From NCBI GenBank assembly GCA_009617715.1, contig VTFK01000062.1:1054001-1118000 (forward strand): a stretch of DNA of 64,000 nt, in the 5' to 3' direction. Positions 32,290 to 44,779 of this stretch are shown in pieces; within the stretch, counting starts at the first letter, position 1, and every line of letters starts with the position of its first letter. The DNA comes from Plectrocnemia conspersa. Taxonomy: Eukaryota > Arthropoda > Insecta > Trichoptera > Polycentropodidae. A program made the translations under genes and the position numbers. The notes under the pieces were generated by a model that worked only from the letters and a program-made list of their open reading frames with translations, had not been told where the DNA came from and searched no databases.

Positions 32290-33070
32290 TAAAATGGAAA
32301 TTAAACAAAACAAATCTTTACCATTTTCAGACTTATTGATACTTATTAGAAAAAATATGGAAATATTGGACACACGGTTAATAAAAAAAATACATATAAA
32401 TCATTACTTAAACGTTAATTCTCACCATCATCCTTTTTCCTTCATAACTAAGATTTATTTTCCTAAGTCTCCTATTTTCATAGAGCAGACAAACAATTGA
32501 ATAGTAAATACGAAATTAAGGAATTTAAAAATGTCAAAGAAGAATAGAAATTAAATGGCTTTGCTATATTCGCAATAGAAAGTAAAATAAAAATAAAAAA
32601 GTAAATATTATTAAAAAATTTATTAGTATTTCACATTTACCGTATGTTCGAGGGAAAGAAGGTGTTAGAAAACTTTCCAAAGAAGGTGTTAGGAATAAAA
32701 TAGGAACCATTCTACTGAAAATTTACATTGGTCAGACAAACCGTAGAATTTCACAAAGAAAGATAGAACATTTAATGAAAAATCAACTTTGGAAAATCAC
32801 ATTTAATGTAAATCATCATATAAATTCATACTAATATAAATTCATTTAAGCAAAGCTATTCGAAAATGAATGCACTTCTTGTTCCCTTAGTAACAAACAA
32901 ACAGAAAAATAATAAAACACAAGATCGAATAAGGATGACGCAGCTCAAGCGATAAGGTCAAAATTACGCACAAGATGATGACCCAACATCGGTAGTCGAA
33001 ACTTCGGGAAACAAGATGCAAGTAAGTAAAGACACGATACAAATGCACGATCATCTCAAAACGCGAGTTA
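32290..33070 (+). mobile_element. Penelope-like retroelement fragment (RT C-terminus and GIY-YIG endonuclease)
   Basis: Bases 32294-32500 read MEIKQNKSLPFSDLLILI, then NHYLNVNSHHHPFSF. This is the end of a Penelope-like reverse transcriptase, where the family pattern is N..LPFLD, then a YLN..S.HHP block. The frame continues with stops (KYEIKEFKNVKEE, KLNGFAIFAIES at about 32507-32585) and then PYVRGKEGVRKLSKEGV and IYIGQTNRRISQRKIEHLMK (about 32640-32780). The latter is the YIG-type motif of the GIY-YIG nuclease that marks Penelope elements. After it, gatgatgacccaacatcgg with gtcgaaac (about 32975-33005) resembles the usual region after the nuclease. Frameshifts and stops show it is dead. Confidence 0.8.
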
Positions 33071-33378
33071 TATATTAGATATTCTCTCTATATTTCGTCA
33101 AAAATGTCATTTAGCATCATCAGAAGATTATTTCACTGTAATAATTTGAGCTTTTAATGGCAATAAACACGGTAATTAAATTGTGATTTTATCTCTTAAC
33201 TGCCCCACGGATAGAAGCGTACTGAAAATATTTTATCGTTTTGTTATATTGTTACAAATTTTATTGAATCAACTAATTTAAAGCAGCACGTAACTGTTTA
33301 TATTAAAAAAATATTATTTTATTTTTACGCAAGTTATATATTAGAGTTTTTAAAACAATAAACGTATAATGGCACAAC

Positions 33379-33413
33379 CACTGAGGGACGCAGGCTCTCT
33401 GCGTCACTCAGTG
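33379..33413. repeat. 15-bp hairpin at the edge of a GC-richer block
   Basis: Arms cactgagggacgcag and ctgcgtcactcagtg pair at 14 of 15 positions around gctct. The block that follows (to about 33715) is GC-richer than its surroundings and has no long frame, which suggests a MITE end or old repeat. Confidence 0.55.
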
Positions 33414-33719
33414 CATCGCATTCTTTGGATCTGGTCCTCCTGACGCAGCTCTTAAAAATGCAATCTACACGGATTTGCAGCATTCTGTGAAGGGAGCTTC
33501 AATAACTGGAAAATCAAAGGACTTTTCTGTGAGGCACACTTTTCAATATTGCTCTCGTGCTTAATAGGGGCTTCTAAAGGGCAAATTCGGAGCTCTGGCT
33601 GTGGGCCTGACTTGTGTTTCTGCGACTGGTTAAAGCATTATATCTAGAGGGGGTTTTTGAGAAACGGATTTTTAGTGATGAGTCATCTCTTATCTCCCCG
33701 ATTCCTACACCATTTCAAA

Positions 33720-36700
33720 TCCGTTTTTTTCTGTTTTTATATGAAAGATTTTTAATAAAAAATTAAATCATATAAAATTCTTAGATGCCAAGACAATTCT
33801 TAGATAATGTCCCGAAAAAAAAAAAAAAAAAATTAGACAGTGATTCTTTAAGAAATAATGTGTCACAATGCAATTTAAGGACAAATTTTAATAATGTTGA
33901 AAAATTCGCTAAGGAAAGAGTTCTAAATTAATAAATTCTTCAACATACTGACCCTGTTTCTAAATTAAAATATGACTCCATTCCTAGCAAATTCATTAAA
34001 CATATTTTTCTGATTGTCAACAATTACTTTTAAAGCATCATATAATAAATTTATTTTGTGTAATATTTTTTTTATGTAAATATTGTATCGGGATTACAAT
34101 AAATTGTAACAATATTTTTTGTCCTTCATTTGTCTACACTTTCGAAACAAGCTAACGTAATAGTTGGTCGTAAGCTGAATACATACCCTACGCTTTTTTC
34201 TAGATATCGCCTTGTCACTAGTATATAGCATAAAATATTACTAAATTAGCATTAATATTTCTAAATTAACACAGGTTTTGACTAGAAAATATCTACAGAA
34301 ATAAGATTTTTTGGCATTGCTAAAACATCTGTTTTTCATAACAGGTAAATTTCTAAACTCATTTTTAAGTTGTACAATATTTCAAATTGTATTTCAAAAA
34401 TGATTTGCTGTAATTTCCACTAAGAATGTGACAGAAAAAACCCTTTGCTGTCGGCAAATTTTATGTATAAATGTATATATTATATATAATACATTTCATA
34501 AGTCTCATATTGGGTTCCAAACATTCATAAAAATATTATTTAGATAAACTTTATCGCCTTATTTGCAATAAAAATAAATTAAATGCTAAAAATAAATATT
34601 TAATACGACATGTAATTTCATAATAATGTATCTCCGAGTTAAGGATATATAATTATCATACGTAACTACTCATAAAACTTTAAACCAGCAAAATATTTCA
34701 TTAAGAACTGCATCAAATGCATCATAAATTCCACCTTGACCTTAAATTAAATATATACACCACAAGCTAATTAAAAATTATGCAAATGGGTTATTAAATT
34801 AACCAGGCTGCTTTGATATTTGTCAATACAAATATTAGAATAAAATGTAATAATTAAAAAATCTATATTAAAAGTCATTATTATTTATATTTTAATTTTT
34901 ATATTTATTGCACAATTTAATATTCACCAATAATGTATAATATAAAAAAGACAAAGCGAGACGCAGGATATGGTATTGAGAATGAAAGAGACGATGGGTA
35001 TGGAATGAGACCGTTAATACTCTTCGGCAAGCATTGGCAATCTAGTTCAGTGCGATGCCCCTCAGTGGTGTAGTCTTGGATTGGTGCTTTGAATTTGTGT
35101 ATATAATAGTTTGCAATAAACAATTTATTATACGTTGTTATGCGGAGCATTCCAAATGAATAATTGATAAAATCAGAGAAAAAACTATACAGAAAATTGA
35201 TAATTTTTTTCTGTTTTTTTAATTATTTAATTTTTTAACAGTCTTTCATATAGTTTAAACTGAGATGCCAGCGCAAAGAAATAACTTCGTTACACTAATG
35301 TACAAAACCTGAGCTCGCTACCAGTGAAGCTCGCTAAATCGAGACAGAAAACTCAGTACAAACATAAACCTTTGAGCTGACACCATCATCCGGTGAAAGG
35401 TAGCCAAGCAACATTTCTATTTTAATCGTCAGTTACTTTTCAATCACCTCTAATTCACCAGAATTTACCTTTATTTTTAATACCATTTTGAGATTTAAAG
35501 ACGCAGAGTTATGACTCATTTGCTGTGTTGTTTTAGGAATTAGTTTATTTAAATCGCCACCCGAAAAGAATCACATTCGTGGTGATAGGGATAGCTCACA
35601 TGTCCTTGTATCGTGTCTCTAAGTTCATATATATGAAATGAGGTTAATGCATTCTACCGCATTTCAATAAATTTGTTTAGTAAAATGAGTTTAAGAACCA
35701 TATATTGAAGCAGTAATTATGTGTCACTATCTCCTTCAACGATTGAGTGGTGAGAAAGGTCAAACGATTTAGAAATTGTCAATAGATCATGATGACAATG
35801 ATCTTCTCTATGATTCTCGATGCCTTGTGTGTGTGATTTTTTTATGTCCTTTCTTCATAGCATTGCTATAAATATGACGCTGTAATTATGCCGGAGAGAA
35901 ATTGCAAATTGGCATTTGGTATTGTTTATGTTTTTTGCGCGTGTGCGGTTAGGCTACGCGCCTTTGTATACGACCTTCATGGTTCGCGCTAGTTCATGCT
36001 CAAGGCAGTCAAGTTCTTCTGGATATACTCGTCTGCTTCTAAATGATGAGCTTCGGTAAGGTATATCGGACGTGAAGCGATGGCCATTATTACAAATGGT
36101 CATTTCACTCATAACTGTCTGTGTGTTATTAAATCTGGGGAAAAAGCGGTGATTAAATTCTTATATTCCATTATACTGAGATGCTTTTGCAGAAACATCC
36201 TTTAATTACTAGACTCAAGTTTTAAGAAGTATTAAAAATAGCGTCATTAACCATTCAATCTTAATCTACATTTTTAATGGTTTATTTAATGTTTCAATTA
36301 GTGAAAACCAAAGTAAAATATAAGTGATGCTGTTTCATAAATTAATAATATATTGTGCTAGAAAAAAATAATTAAAAACATTTTACAATACTATATATTC
36401 GAAAATAATAATCAGACTAGATTGATTGTTTGTATTTATAAAAAAAATAACATTGATTTATTTTCTTAAAATATTATGTAGAGTCGAGAATTCATGGCAA
36501 TTTTTTTATATAGATTTTTAGAGCTCGTGACATTCTGCATTTCTAGTCATTTGCAACAAAATTTAATTAATAAAAAAAATATATTTACTCGTAGTGACTG
36601 AGGGATGCGCACTTGTTGAGTCGAATATTGTTTTTATTCAGATTCTAGGCAAATTTAAAATAATTTTAATGAATACATATAATAACTGCAGGTAGTCCAT

Positions 36701-37550
36701 TTGAAAGTGTTGCAAATTGACAGATCTTTATAAGTATGACCAAATTTATGTCGTGAATTTGTAGATTCCTAATCGAATATTCAGCTATTTTTTTATTATA
36801 TGAATATTTGAATGATTGATCAAATATTCGTTTATACTATTTCGAATGAAATCTTAGAATGAAACAATTTGAGCAACACAGGTATTCATTTTCTCTCTCA
36901 ATATACCTGAGTGACTAGTGCCGCTTCAAAACCCATGGATTTTTATGCGCTTTTATTTTGTTTTGAATTTCTCAAAAAAAAAACTTTTAATGCCGCCGAA
37001 AAAAAATGATGAATATAATGTTTATCGGCAGTGTCTACTATGACCGAAATTCGCTGAATTCATTCGTTGAACGAAATAAAATGTTTAAAAAGCCCACCAT
37101 TAAGGCTTATCTCAAAAACAGGCGTGCGTCGCATTTTTGTAAAGTTCGTGTTACGTTTTTAAATTTATTTTTTAAAGATGCAAAGATTTTATTTTAATCA
37201 GTTTAATAATTCAATCGCGGTTAAACTATTCCTAGTTATTTAATTTATATGCAAATTCGCACAATTTAAGATAATTAGAAGATGTCGCAGGTTATTTTGT
37301 TAGCATTATGAAAAGTTGTGAAACGGTTTTTAATTTAAAAGTTTTTAATATACAATTCTGGTCGTTTTATTCTGATTATTTTAAAAGGTGGTGAGAATTT
37401 TTATAGGTTATTGGACCATATCGTTACAATCGTATAAAGTATTAAGATTAACTTTGATAATTGATAGAACTTGATGTGCTTTTTTATGGTCTTATCGTTT
37501 GCGATGGGACAATCGGTTGGACCTTTGTTTCGATGTCATAACCATACACT
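33720..37550. other. AT-rich gene-poor tract
   Basis: I see no supported gene. Minor features: an A-run at 33817-33833, mixed-composition stretches at 35260-36140 and 36880-37160, and a TATAAATA at about 35868 near a short ATG frame (MPERNCKLAFGIVYVFCACA onward, 34 codons from 35889) that is too short to call. A short ATG frame near 36989 (MPPKKNDEYNVYRQC) is likewise uncalled. Confidence 0.35.
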
Positions 37551-37559
37551 CATGAATCG

Positions 37560-37999
37560 GCACCCCGACAAAGCCGCGCCGTCATATCCGCGCCGACATA
37601 GCCGCGCAAAGTCAAAACAAAATTAATTTTATAACATGGTTTTTATTTATTAATAATTACAAATATATATAGGAAAAGAGAGGCGTCTCGCTACGGCTCG
37701 CGCCGACTTTCCCTGTAGAACCAAACAACCTAACCTTTTTTTAATGATATTGTATTGATTTATTTTCATTTCGTTATATTTTGTAACTGTCCAGCATCAT
37801 CCAATCTATGACTAACTGTTTAAAAAGCGAATCACTAGTGATAGAGCTGTTCACAAAACAAAATAATTAGAATTAAAAAAATAATTTTCTTATATTTTAT
37901 TCAATTTTATAATTTTAATTTGCGCGGCTTTTATCGTCGGCAATGCGAGATTGCGCGGCTTAGTCGGCGCGGCATCGGCGCGGCTTTGTCGGGTCCCCC
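37560..37999. mobile_element. hAT-type MITE with GC-rich ends and a perfect 8-bp duplication
   Basis: The left end gcaccccgacaaagccgcgc and the right end, reversed (acccgacaaagccgcgccga), are inverted repeats rich in gccgcgcc words. The 8-mer atgaatcg flanks both sides (37552-37559 and 38000-38007). The interior (about 37640-37910) is AT-rich and has no transposase. The duplication length indicates hAT-like transposition; the termini differ from those of the 23334 element, so this is a separate family. Confidence 0.8.
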
Positions 38000-38009
38000 A
38001 TGAATCGTT

Positions 38010-40970
38010 ACACGTAATGCTGCATTAAATACAGCAACTTTATTTAACAACTGCTCAGCATTTATTTAAGATGTTATTTTATGTTGAAAAAAAAATAGTC
38101 CCAAAGCATATTTTGCTGCTACTCGTTTAATGCCAAATATGCCAGTAAAATTATTTTGTATTAACTGTACAATATATTTGTTCAAAAATCTCCCTAATAG
38201 TAATTTTTTGTTTACAGATTCATATTATTTAATTATTTTCACATTTATTAGGACGCTTCTTGTCATCTTCGACGTTGTCAACATTTATTCTATTTCACTT
38301 GATTTTAAAAGAAAAGTTTAATACACATATTTTTCAAAATAGAGAAATCTCTGAGCGTGACAAAATGCGAAATTAATATTTAGTTGTTAAAACAAACTAT
38401 GCGTTTACATACACATTATATATAGTGCTACCAAAATGAGAAAAAATAATTTCTAATAAAAAAAAATGTTTTATTATATATTAAAAGGTTATAATTGATT
38501 TCTTTTGTGATGCAAATATTGTAGGTTTAGTTCTTAAACTTTTACTACTTAATAAAAAAATATATATGTATATTAAAAATATTTTTAAATTAATTACAGA
38601 TTCCTGATCTGATAAAATCAGTAGCACATTTTAAAAAGCAAATTTTATTAAAGGCACTGGTGTTATCTACAAGTTTATTGTAATACAAAAGTATTGAATA
38701 TATGCAATGTTTTTTTACTAGTACCCATGATTTATTTCTTTATTCGTTCTTAGTATTACTTTAAGTACTTAATTTAAATATGCTGTGATAAAGTTTAATT
38801 TTATAGTCATATCTAAACTTTATTGTATTTAATTCAATAATATGTATATTCTCAACTGAACGTATCAACCGTTGATTAATGTACCGTAAACTCTTGATGC
38901 GTTTAATCCAATCGGTTTAATTTATGAAACGTTTCACTTTTACGATTTCTGCTTCGATAATACCTGTTAACGCTCTTCTGACAGTAAGCATCGAGATCAT
39001 ACCAATGTAGCAATATAATTCAATATCTTATCGAATTGTTTTAAACTCTTAAGTGAATTAATTGAGAATGACTAGTAAGAAGTTTAGTATAATTAAAGTA
39101 TATATTTATTATTAGACAATTTTTTTTTAAATGTAAGTTAATGTTAATAAAAAGTAAATTAAATAAATAATAACTCAAGTTAATGTGTGATATATAAATG
39201 CTGTAGTATATTCAAATGAAAAACATTTTTTTTGGCTACTAAACTAGGTTGAGAGTAAGTTAAAATCAACACTCAAGTACCATGAACATATTAAGCGCAT
39301 TATGCTCAATAAAAAAATCAATAATAAACGAATGGATTCGAGGGCAAAATTAAGCGATCAGCACCATGGAAAGCGGAACAAAATTCACGATTAACCACAC
39401 AAATTGACCGGCAAATCGAGAGCCAGCGAGCCGGATTAAACTGCAAATAGTAGAAATGTTATTTCAACATATGATATGTACACAAGATGAAATAATAAGA
39501 AAAGAAATAGAAACCTGTATAGAAGCACGTAGCGGGATAGAATAAATGCGATTTCGATTGTTGACGCACTTTCGTCAAACGACAGTGAAAATGTATTATT
39601 CTTTAATGCGAGCATAAATTCAGATTAAAATAAATATACACACGTATAGTATAAACTTTCGTTTTTCTTTGTTGTATATGCCAACTCACTCTTGTTTAAC
39701 ATAAGCTAACGATTAATGTGTTTTTGTGGGCATGTAAAAATTTTGACATGTGCACTAGACCGTGCGGTTAAAATAATACTATACAAAATCCAGTGAAAAT
39801 GTGATCAAAATGGAATTTCTACATTCTAGACTAGTTACTATAAAAGAATCAAGTTTGAGTTTAATCTTTACATTGAACGTTGGTTAATAATGACATTTTG
39901 CTTTCTAGAATTCTTGTTTTAATTAAATTATAATTGACTTTCGCATGTGGTTGCATTTAATGAGCGGTAATGTAATTGTAAAGATTTTGATTTATTTGTG
40001 TCATTAAAGAATATTAACATCGGTTTTTTAAATCAGTGTTATTGCTTTTATTACTTATTAATATATCATAAAATAAATAAATAAATAAAGATTATAAATC
40101 AAATCAAGTGTAAGTTTCTATTTGTGGTTAGGTAATAAGGCGCTAATAATTTCTCATTAGATTTAAACCAATAGACAAATATATAAATTATTACAAGATT
40201 TTTTGTGTTATTTTTATTACATATTGATTATTTTCAATAATCGGTTTATAAAATTATAGTATTTAAAGCAAATTAGAAGCTAAATTTGATTTGCACATAA
40301 TAAACCGCATTATTGTAATAATACATATATAATCTGATATCAATAAATACTTAATATGCTTTATATTTAGATAACTATATTATATGAGTTAAATATTTAA
40401 CTGAATTAAAAAAAAATAATCGCTATAACAGTAGCGGTTTTATTTAATTAATATGATCAAGTTTGATTTTTTTGCGAAATTTAAAATATCATATTTTTTT
40501 AGCTATTTTGGTCAGAAACAAATATATTTTAAATTAAATTATTACTCAATAAAAAGTATATTGGTTTCGGTCTATAAATTATAATTTTTTAGATTAAAAA
40601 AAAATTGAGTTGTTTTGAACTTTTGTTTAACACTATGAGTAGTTAGTTAATTTAAACACATTTGTTAATTTGTTAGTTTCACTTTGACGATCCACATTTG
40701 GCAGTGAATTAATTTTACGTATTTATTCCAAAATTATTTTTGATGTTATTTATTTATCAGTGTTTCAATTTTACTTCTTTTTAGTATTATAGTGTTTTAA
40801 TAATTTATTTTAAAACTTTTATAATATTAAATTTTGTTAATTTATTTTACATATATTTTATATATTTTTATTGAAAATGCTGTTTTATTTAAGCAATTTT
40901 CGAAAAAAATTATATTTTTTTAATCTTTTAATTTTCTGCGTTATTTTTTATTTTACTTGCATCATTTTTT
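38010..40970. other. AT-rich gene-poor tract
   Basis: No coding signal. A slightly GC-richer patch at 39340-39550 has no long frame. AT-rich low-complexity DNA and (aaat) runs at about 40070-40090 make up the rest. Confidence 0.4.
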
Positions 40971-41000
40971 TGCGTATTAATAAATACTATGTATTATTTT

Positions 41001-41047
41001 ATTACCCTCATGACTCATTGGGGTATCCTGTTATGAAACGATGCTCC
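41001..41047 (+). repeat. LINE family 1 3'-end remnant (copy D)
   Basis: The text ccctcatgactcattgggg then tatcctgttatgaaacgat follows the pattern of the 3' hairpin of copies A-C, in plus orientation, with several changes. An A-rich tail follows (ttaaaataaat). The arms no longer pair fully. Confidence 0.45.
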
Positions 41048-41476
41048 TAATTCTATTAAAATAAATATAATTATGGGAAAAAAAAAATCAATGTTTTTAA
41101 AATATTGAATCCTAGGCACATTTAACTCTATTCATTATTTTTATTGATTTTTACATTTAACTCTATTCCATTTCTCTATAATAAAAAAAACATTGCTTAT
41201 AAATATATTAAATGTTACCCATAAATTTAAATAAGCCTGAAATTTAAAAAATATGGGATCTTCCAAAAAAGCCTTGTTAAATTATATAGATATCATTACA
41301 GGCGGCCCAAAAAAGCCTGCTTAAATTACTTTTGCACATAATTGGTTCCTGAAAAAATGTGCGAATGTTGAATGTTTGAAGGTCGAGGGAAGTAAAAAAA
41401 TTGAAGCTGTGTGTATTTTAAAATATTTATTTATCAAGTAAATATAAAATGTTTAAGAAGCGTTTAAGAGACACGT

Positions 41477-42300
41477 TTAAGTAGGGTTTGCGGGTGCTTC
41501 CTTTGAAAAGTTGTCAAGAGTTAACTGTTTTCCACTATTCTGTTTCTTTTCTTCATATATTATTTTATAACATGCTATGTTTTTATTGATCGCCCTACGC
41601 ACTTGGGATATGCGTTCTTCATTGGAATCACAATTTTCAATAATATTTAAAAATTTGTTAAGGTGCGTGAAGGCTTTATTCATATTTTTCATTGTTAAAG
41701 AGTTTTCCAAAATAAACCTGTCTCATCTACATTAAATATTTGGCTATAGGAATATTCTCCATCTCAATAATTTTGGATAATTGTAAAATCATTTTTTTGC
41801 AGCATCTTTATCCGCATCAGCGATTCTTCAGTAAATTTAATATTATGAAAAGAATACCTCATTTTAAATTGTAAAACCAACCGTTACTTGTTTGAAAAAC
41901 CGTGTTAAATTTTTTTTTAATCTATCCTTCCAATCTTTGTGCAAACTAAGAGCTTTTGTTTGAATAATTTAAATACTCAGAGGGACATCTTTTTGATGTT
42001 GGTCATCGATCCACGATGACAAAGATTTTCCATTTCATCCATGTTTTTTTGGAAACATATCTTTAAAGATTGTGGAATTATATCTTAATTTTCCACAATT
42101 TTGAACGTATTCCTTATTTATATTTTTATTTTGCAAAATTGAACATATCGTGGACCCGTTTGTATCATACGAACGTCCGATTGAAGCAAAAGATTCACCG
42201 CTATCAGAACGTCTAATAATTTTCATCTTTGTCTTGAATCGTGTGAAGTTTATGAGTCCTTGATTTATTTTTTCTCGTATCAACACAAGTTTTTCCGTTT
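41477..42300 (-). pseudogene. Decayed Tigger/pogo-type (jerky/CENP-B-like) transposase
   Basis: On the minus strand, 42286-42035 reads TRFKTKMKIIRRSDSGESFA, SIGRSYDTNGSTICSIL, the CENP-B-type helix-turn-helix of Tigger/pogo transposases. After a gap with stops, minus-strand 41752-41716 gives QIFNVDETGLFWK, the conserved block around the first catalytic Asp of the DDE domain. Then 41710-41477 gives a C-terminal tail ending LTLDNFSKEAPANPT. Most of the catalytic core between VDETGLFW and the tail is missing, and several stops occur, so it is a deletion derivative. The TA-flanked MITE at 12582-12647 may be mobilised by such enzymes. Confidence 0.75.
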
Positions 42301-42309
42301 CTCATTCAT

Positions 42310-43970
42310 GTTTATAATTAAAAAAAAAATCGTATGTAATTTCATATCTATAAGTGAAAATATTATTATTCCTAAGGAAAATATAAAAAAATGTTGTAAT
42401 TTAATTTTTAATATTTATTGTTTACTTCCTCTTTAGTACATATTATTTATTAGTGATCGTGTACTTCTTATTGATCGTGTTATTAATAGTTTGTCAACTC
42501 GTTATTTATATATTATTCTAGGAATTAATTATCATAGAAAAAATCGTGGTAGCTCTAGAAAATTGAGGAAAATAGTATTGAATTCATTTTTATTACCTAT
42601 CCGTTGTAAACATTTACTTACCATCTCACATAGTTTAAACCGGTTCATATTTATAAGATTATTAAAATTGATCGCTGCACGTATAAAAATAAACTTCTAT
42701 AAATAAGTTTTACGCTGAGTTTTATATCTAAGATTATATCCCTCTCTACGAACTTTACGCTAATTATAAAGAACACCTTAATTGATACGAATCGCCATTT
42801 AACAATCAAACAAAATTTATTTTCTATTTTTTTCTCTATACCTTTAACGAACCATTAATTCCGAGAGAAAAAAAAAAGTAGTAATTATACGCAAATATAC
42901 TAATTTAACTCCAACACGCCAGTGATAAATTATTTTCACGTCTTGTGCAATTATACGCAAACACGTTCGCCTTATCTGACTGAATAATTTTACAAGCAAA
43001 AGGTTGACCATCGCTTACTTATCGATATAATTTATTGATTTCGTTTTTCGGTCACATATTCAATTTCGTCGCACAATCGGATTTGTTCCATAGAACGAAA
43101 AAAGTACATAGTTCTTAATCGTTTTGTAAACGTACTAGGAAATGGAATCGGAGTTATAAAAATGCCACAGTAATTCGACGGTTCGTCATAAAGTGACCAA
43201 AATAAGATTTGTACAATTATCGTCATTGACCGGCCACGGTAGGCGAGAACCACTTTATATTTGGTAACCGCAACAGATAACCGCGGTTAGTATTTTTTAC
43301 AATTTTATTTTATTTTAGGTATTAGTCAGGTTGCTGGTAGCGATTGATATGTGTATTGTTTAATATTAGAACGGCAGTGAAATAAATATAATATACCATA
43401 TAATATTTATGCAAATACCATAATCATTGAAGACTATGATCCTGAGAAAGGACAATGTACCTGGCACCCATCTCTCGTACAGAAATAATGGAGTTATAAT
43501 GGTCGAGGGCTAAAGATTAAGTAGTAAACCAGTTGCTAGATTGAGATACTAATCATTTCGAATGCTCTTTTTTTTGCAAGCAACACGTTTTAAATGCTAA
43601 TACGTATTTCATTACGAGACTCGGATGATATTCACAATGCTATTTGTGTTTAAATTAAAATATGAAAACATCACTCACTAGATATGCAATTAAAACAATT
43701 TGATCCTTTAAGTTTAGCTATACTAAGAAATTAAGTCATTATATTACATAAGCATTTAACTAGTATATATTTATGCATTCTATATTATTGCATATTGAAC
43801 ATTAATTTCTTGATATATTTTTAGCAGTAAAAATAAAATATTACATCAAGTTATTCGCATGTAAATTAGTGCATATTTTATTATTTTTTATATATGTTAT
43901 CATGCAGTAAATCAGTAAGACGATTTGTGAATCTGCTTGGTATATATTTTTATTGCATAAATTTATAAAT
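42310..43970. other. Intergenic DNA
   Basis: AT-rich. A mixed-composition stretch at 42900-43290 carries open frames on the minus strand (43032-43253) without a recognisable domain. Nothing else is supported. Confidence 0.35.
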
Positions 43971-43979
43971 ATAAAACAG

Positions 43980-44020
43980 GTGTTAGTGTCGGGCGGCATT
44001 GTCAAATGCGCAAGAGTTAA
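43980..44020 (+). repeat. Dispersed motif gtgtcgggcgg, copy 2
   Basis: It reads agtgtcgggcggcattgtca then aatgcg, matching in part the minus strand at 31545-31515 and the plus strand at 54835-54870. An upstream ttag could serve as acceptor and a short frame follows, but the dispersed copies argue for a repeat. Confidence 0.4.
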
Positions 44021-44160
44021 GATAGTGTAGTAGTACATTAAGTACGAAATCTTATATTCAATAAATTATTAATCTGATCCCTTTTCAATTTTTTATTGAA
44101 AATTTTATTGTAGCAAATTGTAAAACGTCTGAAAATTAGTTATATTTATTTTATTAATTA

Positions 44161-44235
44161 TACCAGCACGATAGACGAGTGGTATAAGTCGGTGAATAAA
44201 ACATGAAAGACTTAAGCTTAAATTCCATATACACT
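44161..44235 (+). tRNA. Possible degenerate tRNA-like sequence
   Basis: The text atagacgagtggtataagtc has the form of a D arm (gac/gtc stem with gagtggtataa loop), and gcttaaattcc about 44 bases on is in the position of a T loop with several changes. No acceptor stem or anticodon arm forms well. At best it is a tRNA pseudogene or the head of a SINE. Confidence 0.2.
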
Positions 44236-44491
44236 CTAATATTTTTCAATTGATATTGTGTCATGGAGATGCTTATTAAATATAATTATAATTTTGATCG
44301 TTCATAATAGATTAAGTTTTACTATATTTTATTAATCTCATGCATTACTATCCCAATGAATTATTTAAAATGATCGTTACATCTATTAATTGTAAGCTGT
44401 AATATTAATTATCGCTGATTTATAAAATTATTTTAGTCTAATATCTCACTACTTACTTAGAACAATAGATGTTGATTGTTTCATCAGATTA

Positions 44492-44594
44492 AAATGCATT
44501 GTCATGTTGCGACGTAAATGCATTGTCATGTTATATACAATATATAATATATTACGTACATATTTTTTCCAAATATGTACGTAATATATTATAT
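44492..44594. repeat. Direct repeats followed by a hairpin with 24-bp perfect arms
   Basis: The 17-mer aaatgcattgtcatgtt occurs at 44492-44508 and again at 44516-44532. Then 44542-44565 and 44571-44594 are exact reverse complements (with attacgtacat near the tip) separated by five bases. The perfect arms are unlikely by chance even in AT-rich DNA. Confidence 0.75.
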
Positions 44595-44779
44595 GTATAA
44601 TTTTAATGTATTGAATTGTAACCACAGAATGAGTTATATCTACTCATGCGGAAATATGTAAATAAATTATTAAATAAATATAATATTCACTAATTACGAT
44701 CTTACAGACACAGTAAAATTTAAAAAGCACTAAGGTTTATATGAAATTAAAACTCAAGCCTTTTAGGTATGCTGGTCTC

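Noticed and set aside
35860..35990. Small secreted peptide gene after a TATAAATA box (frame MPERNCKLAFGIVYVFCACA onward)
   Set aside because: The TATA box is too close to the ATG for a normal start site, the frame is only 34 codons, and no second exon is seen.
44161..44235. A functional tRNA gene
   Set aside because: A D-arm-like element is present but no acceptor stem, anticodon arm or good B box forms; listed only as a weak pseudo-tRNA.
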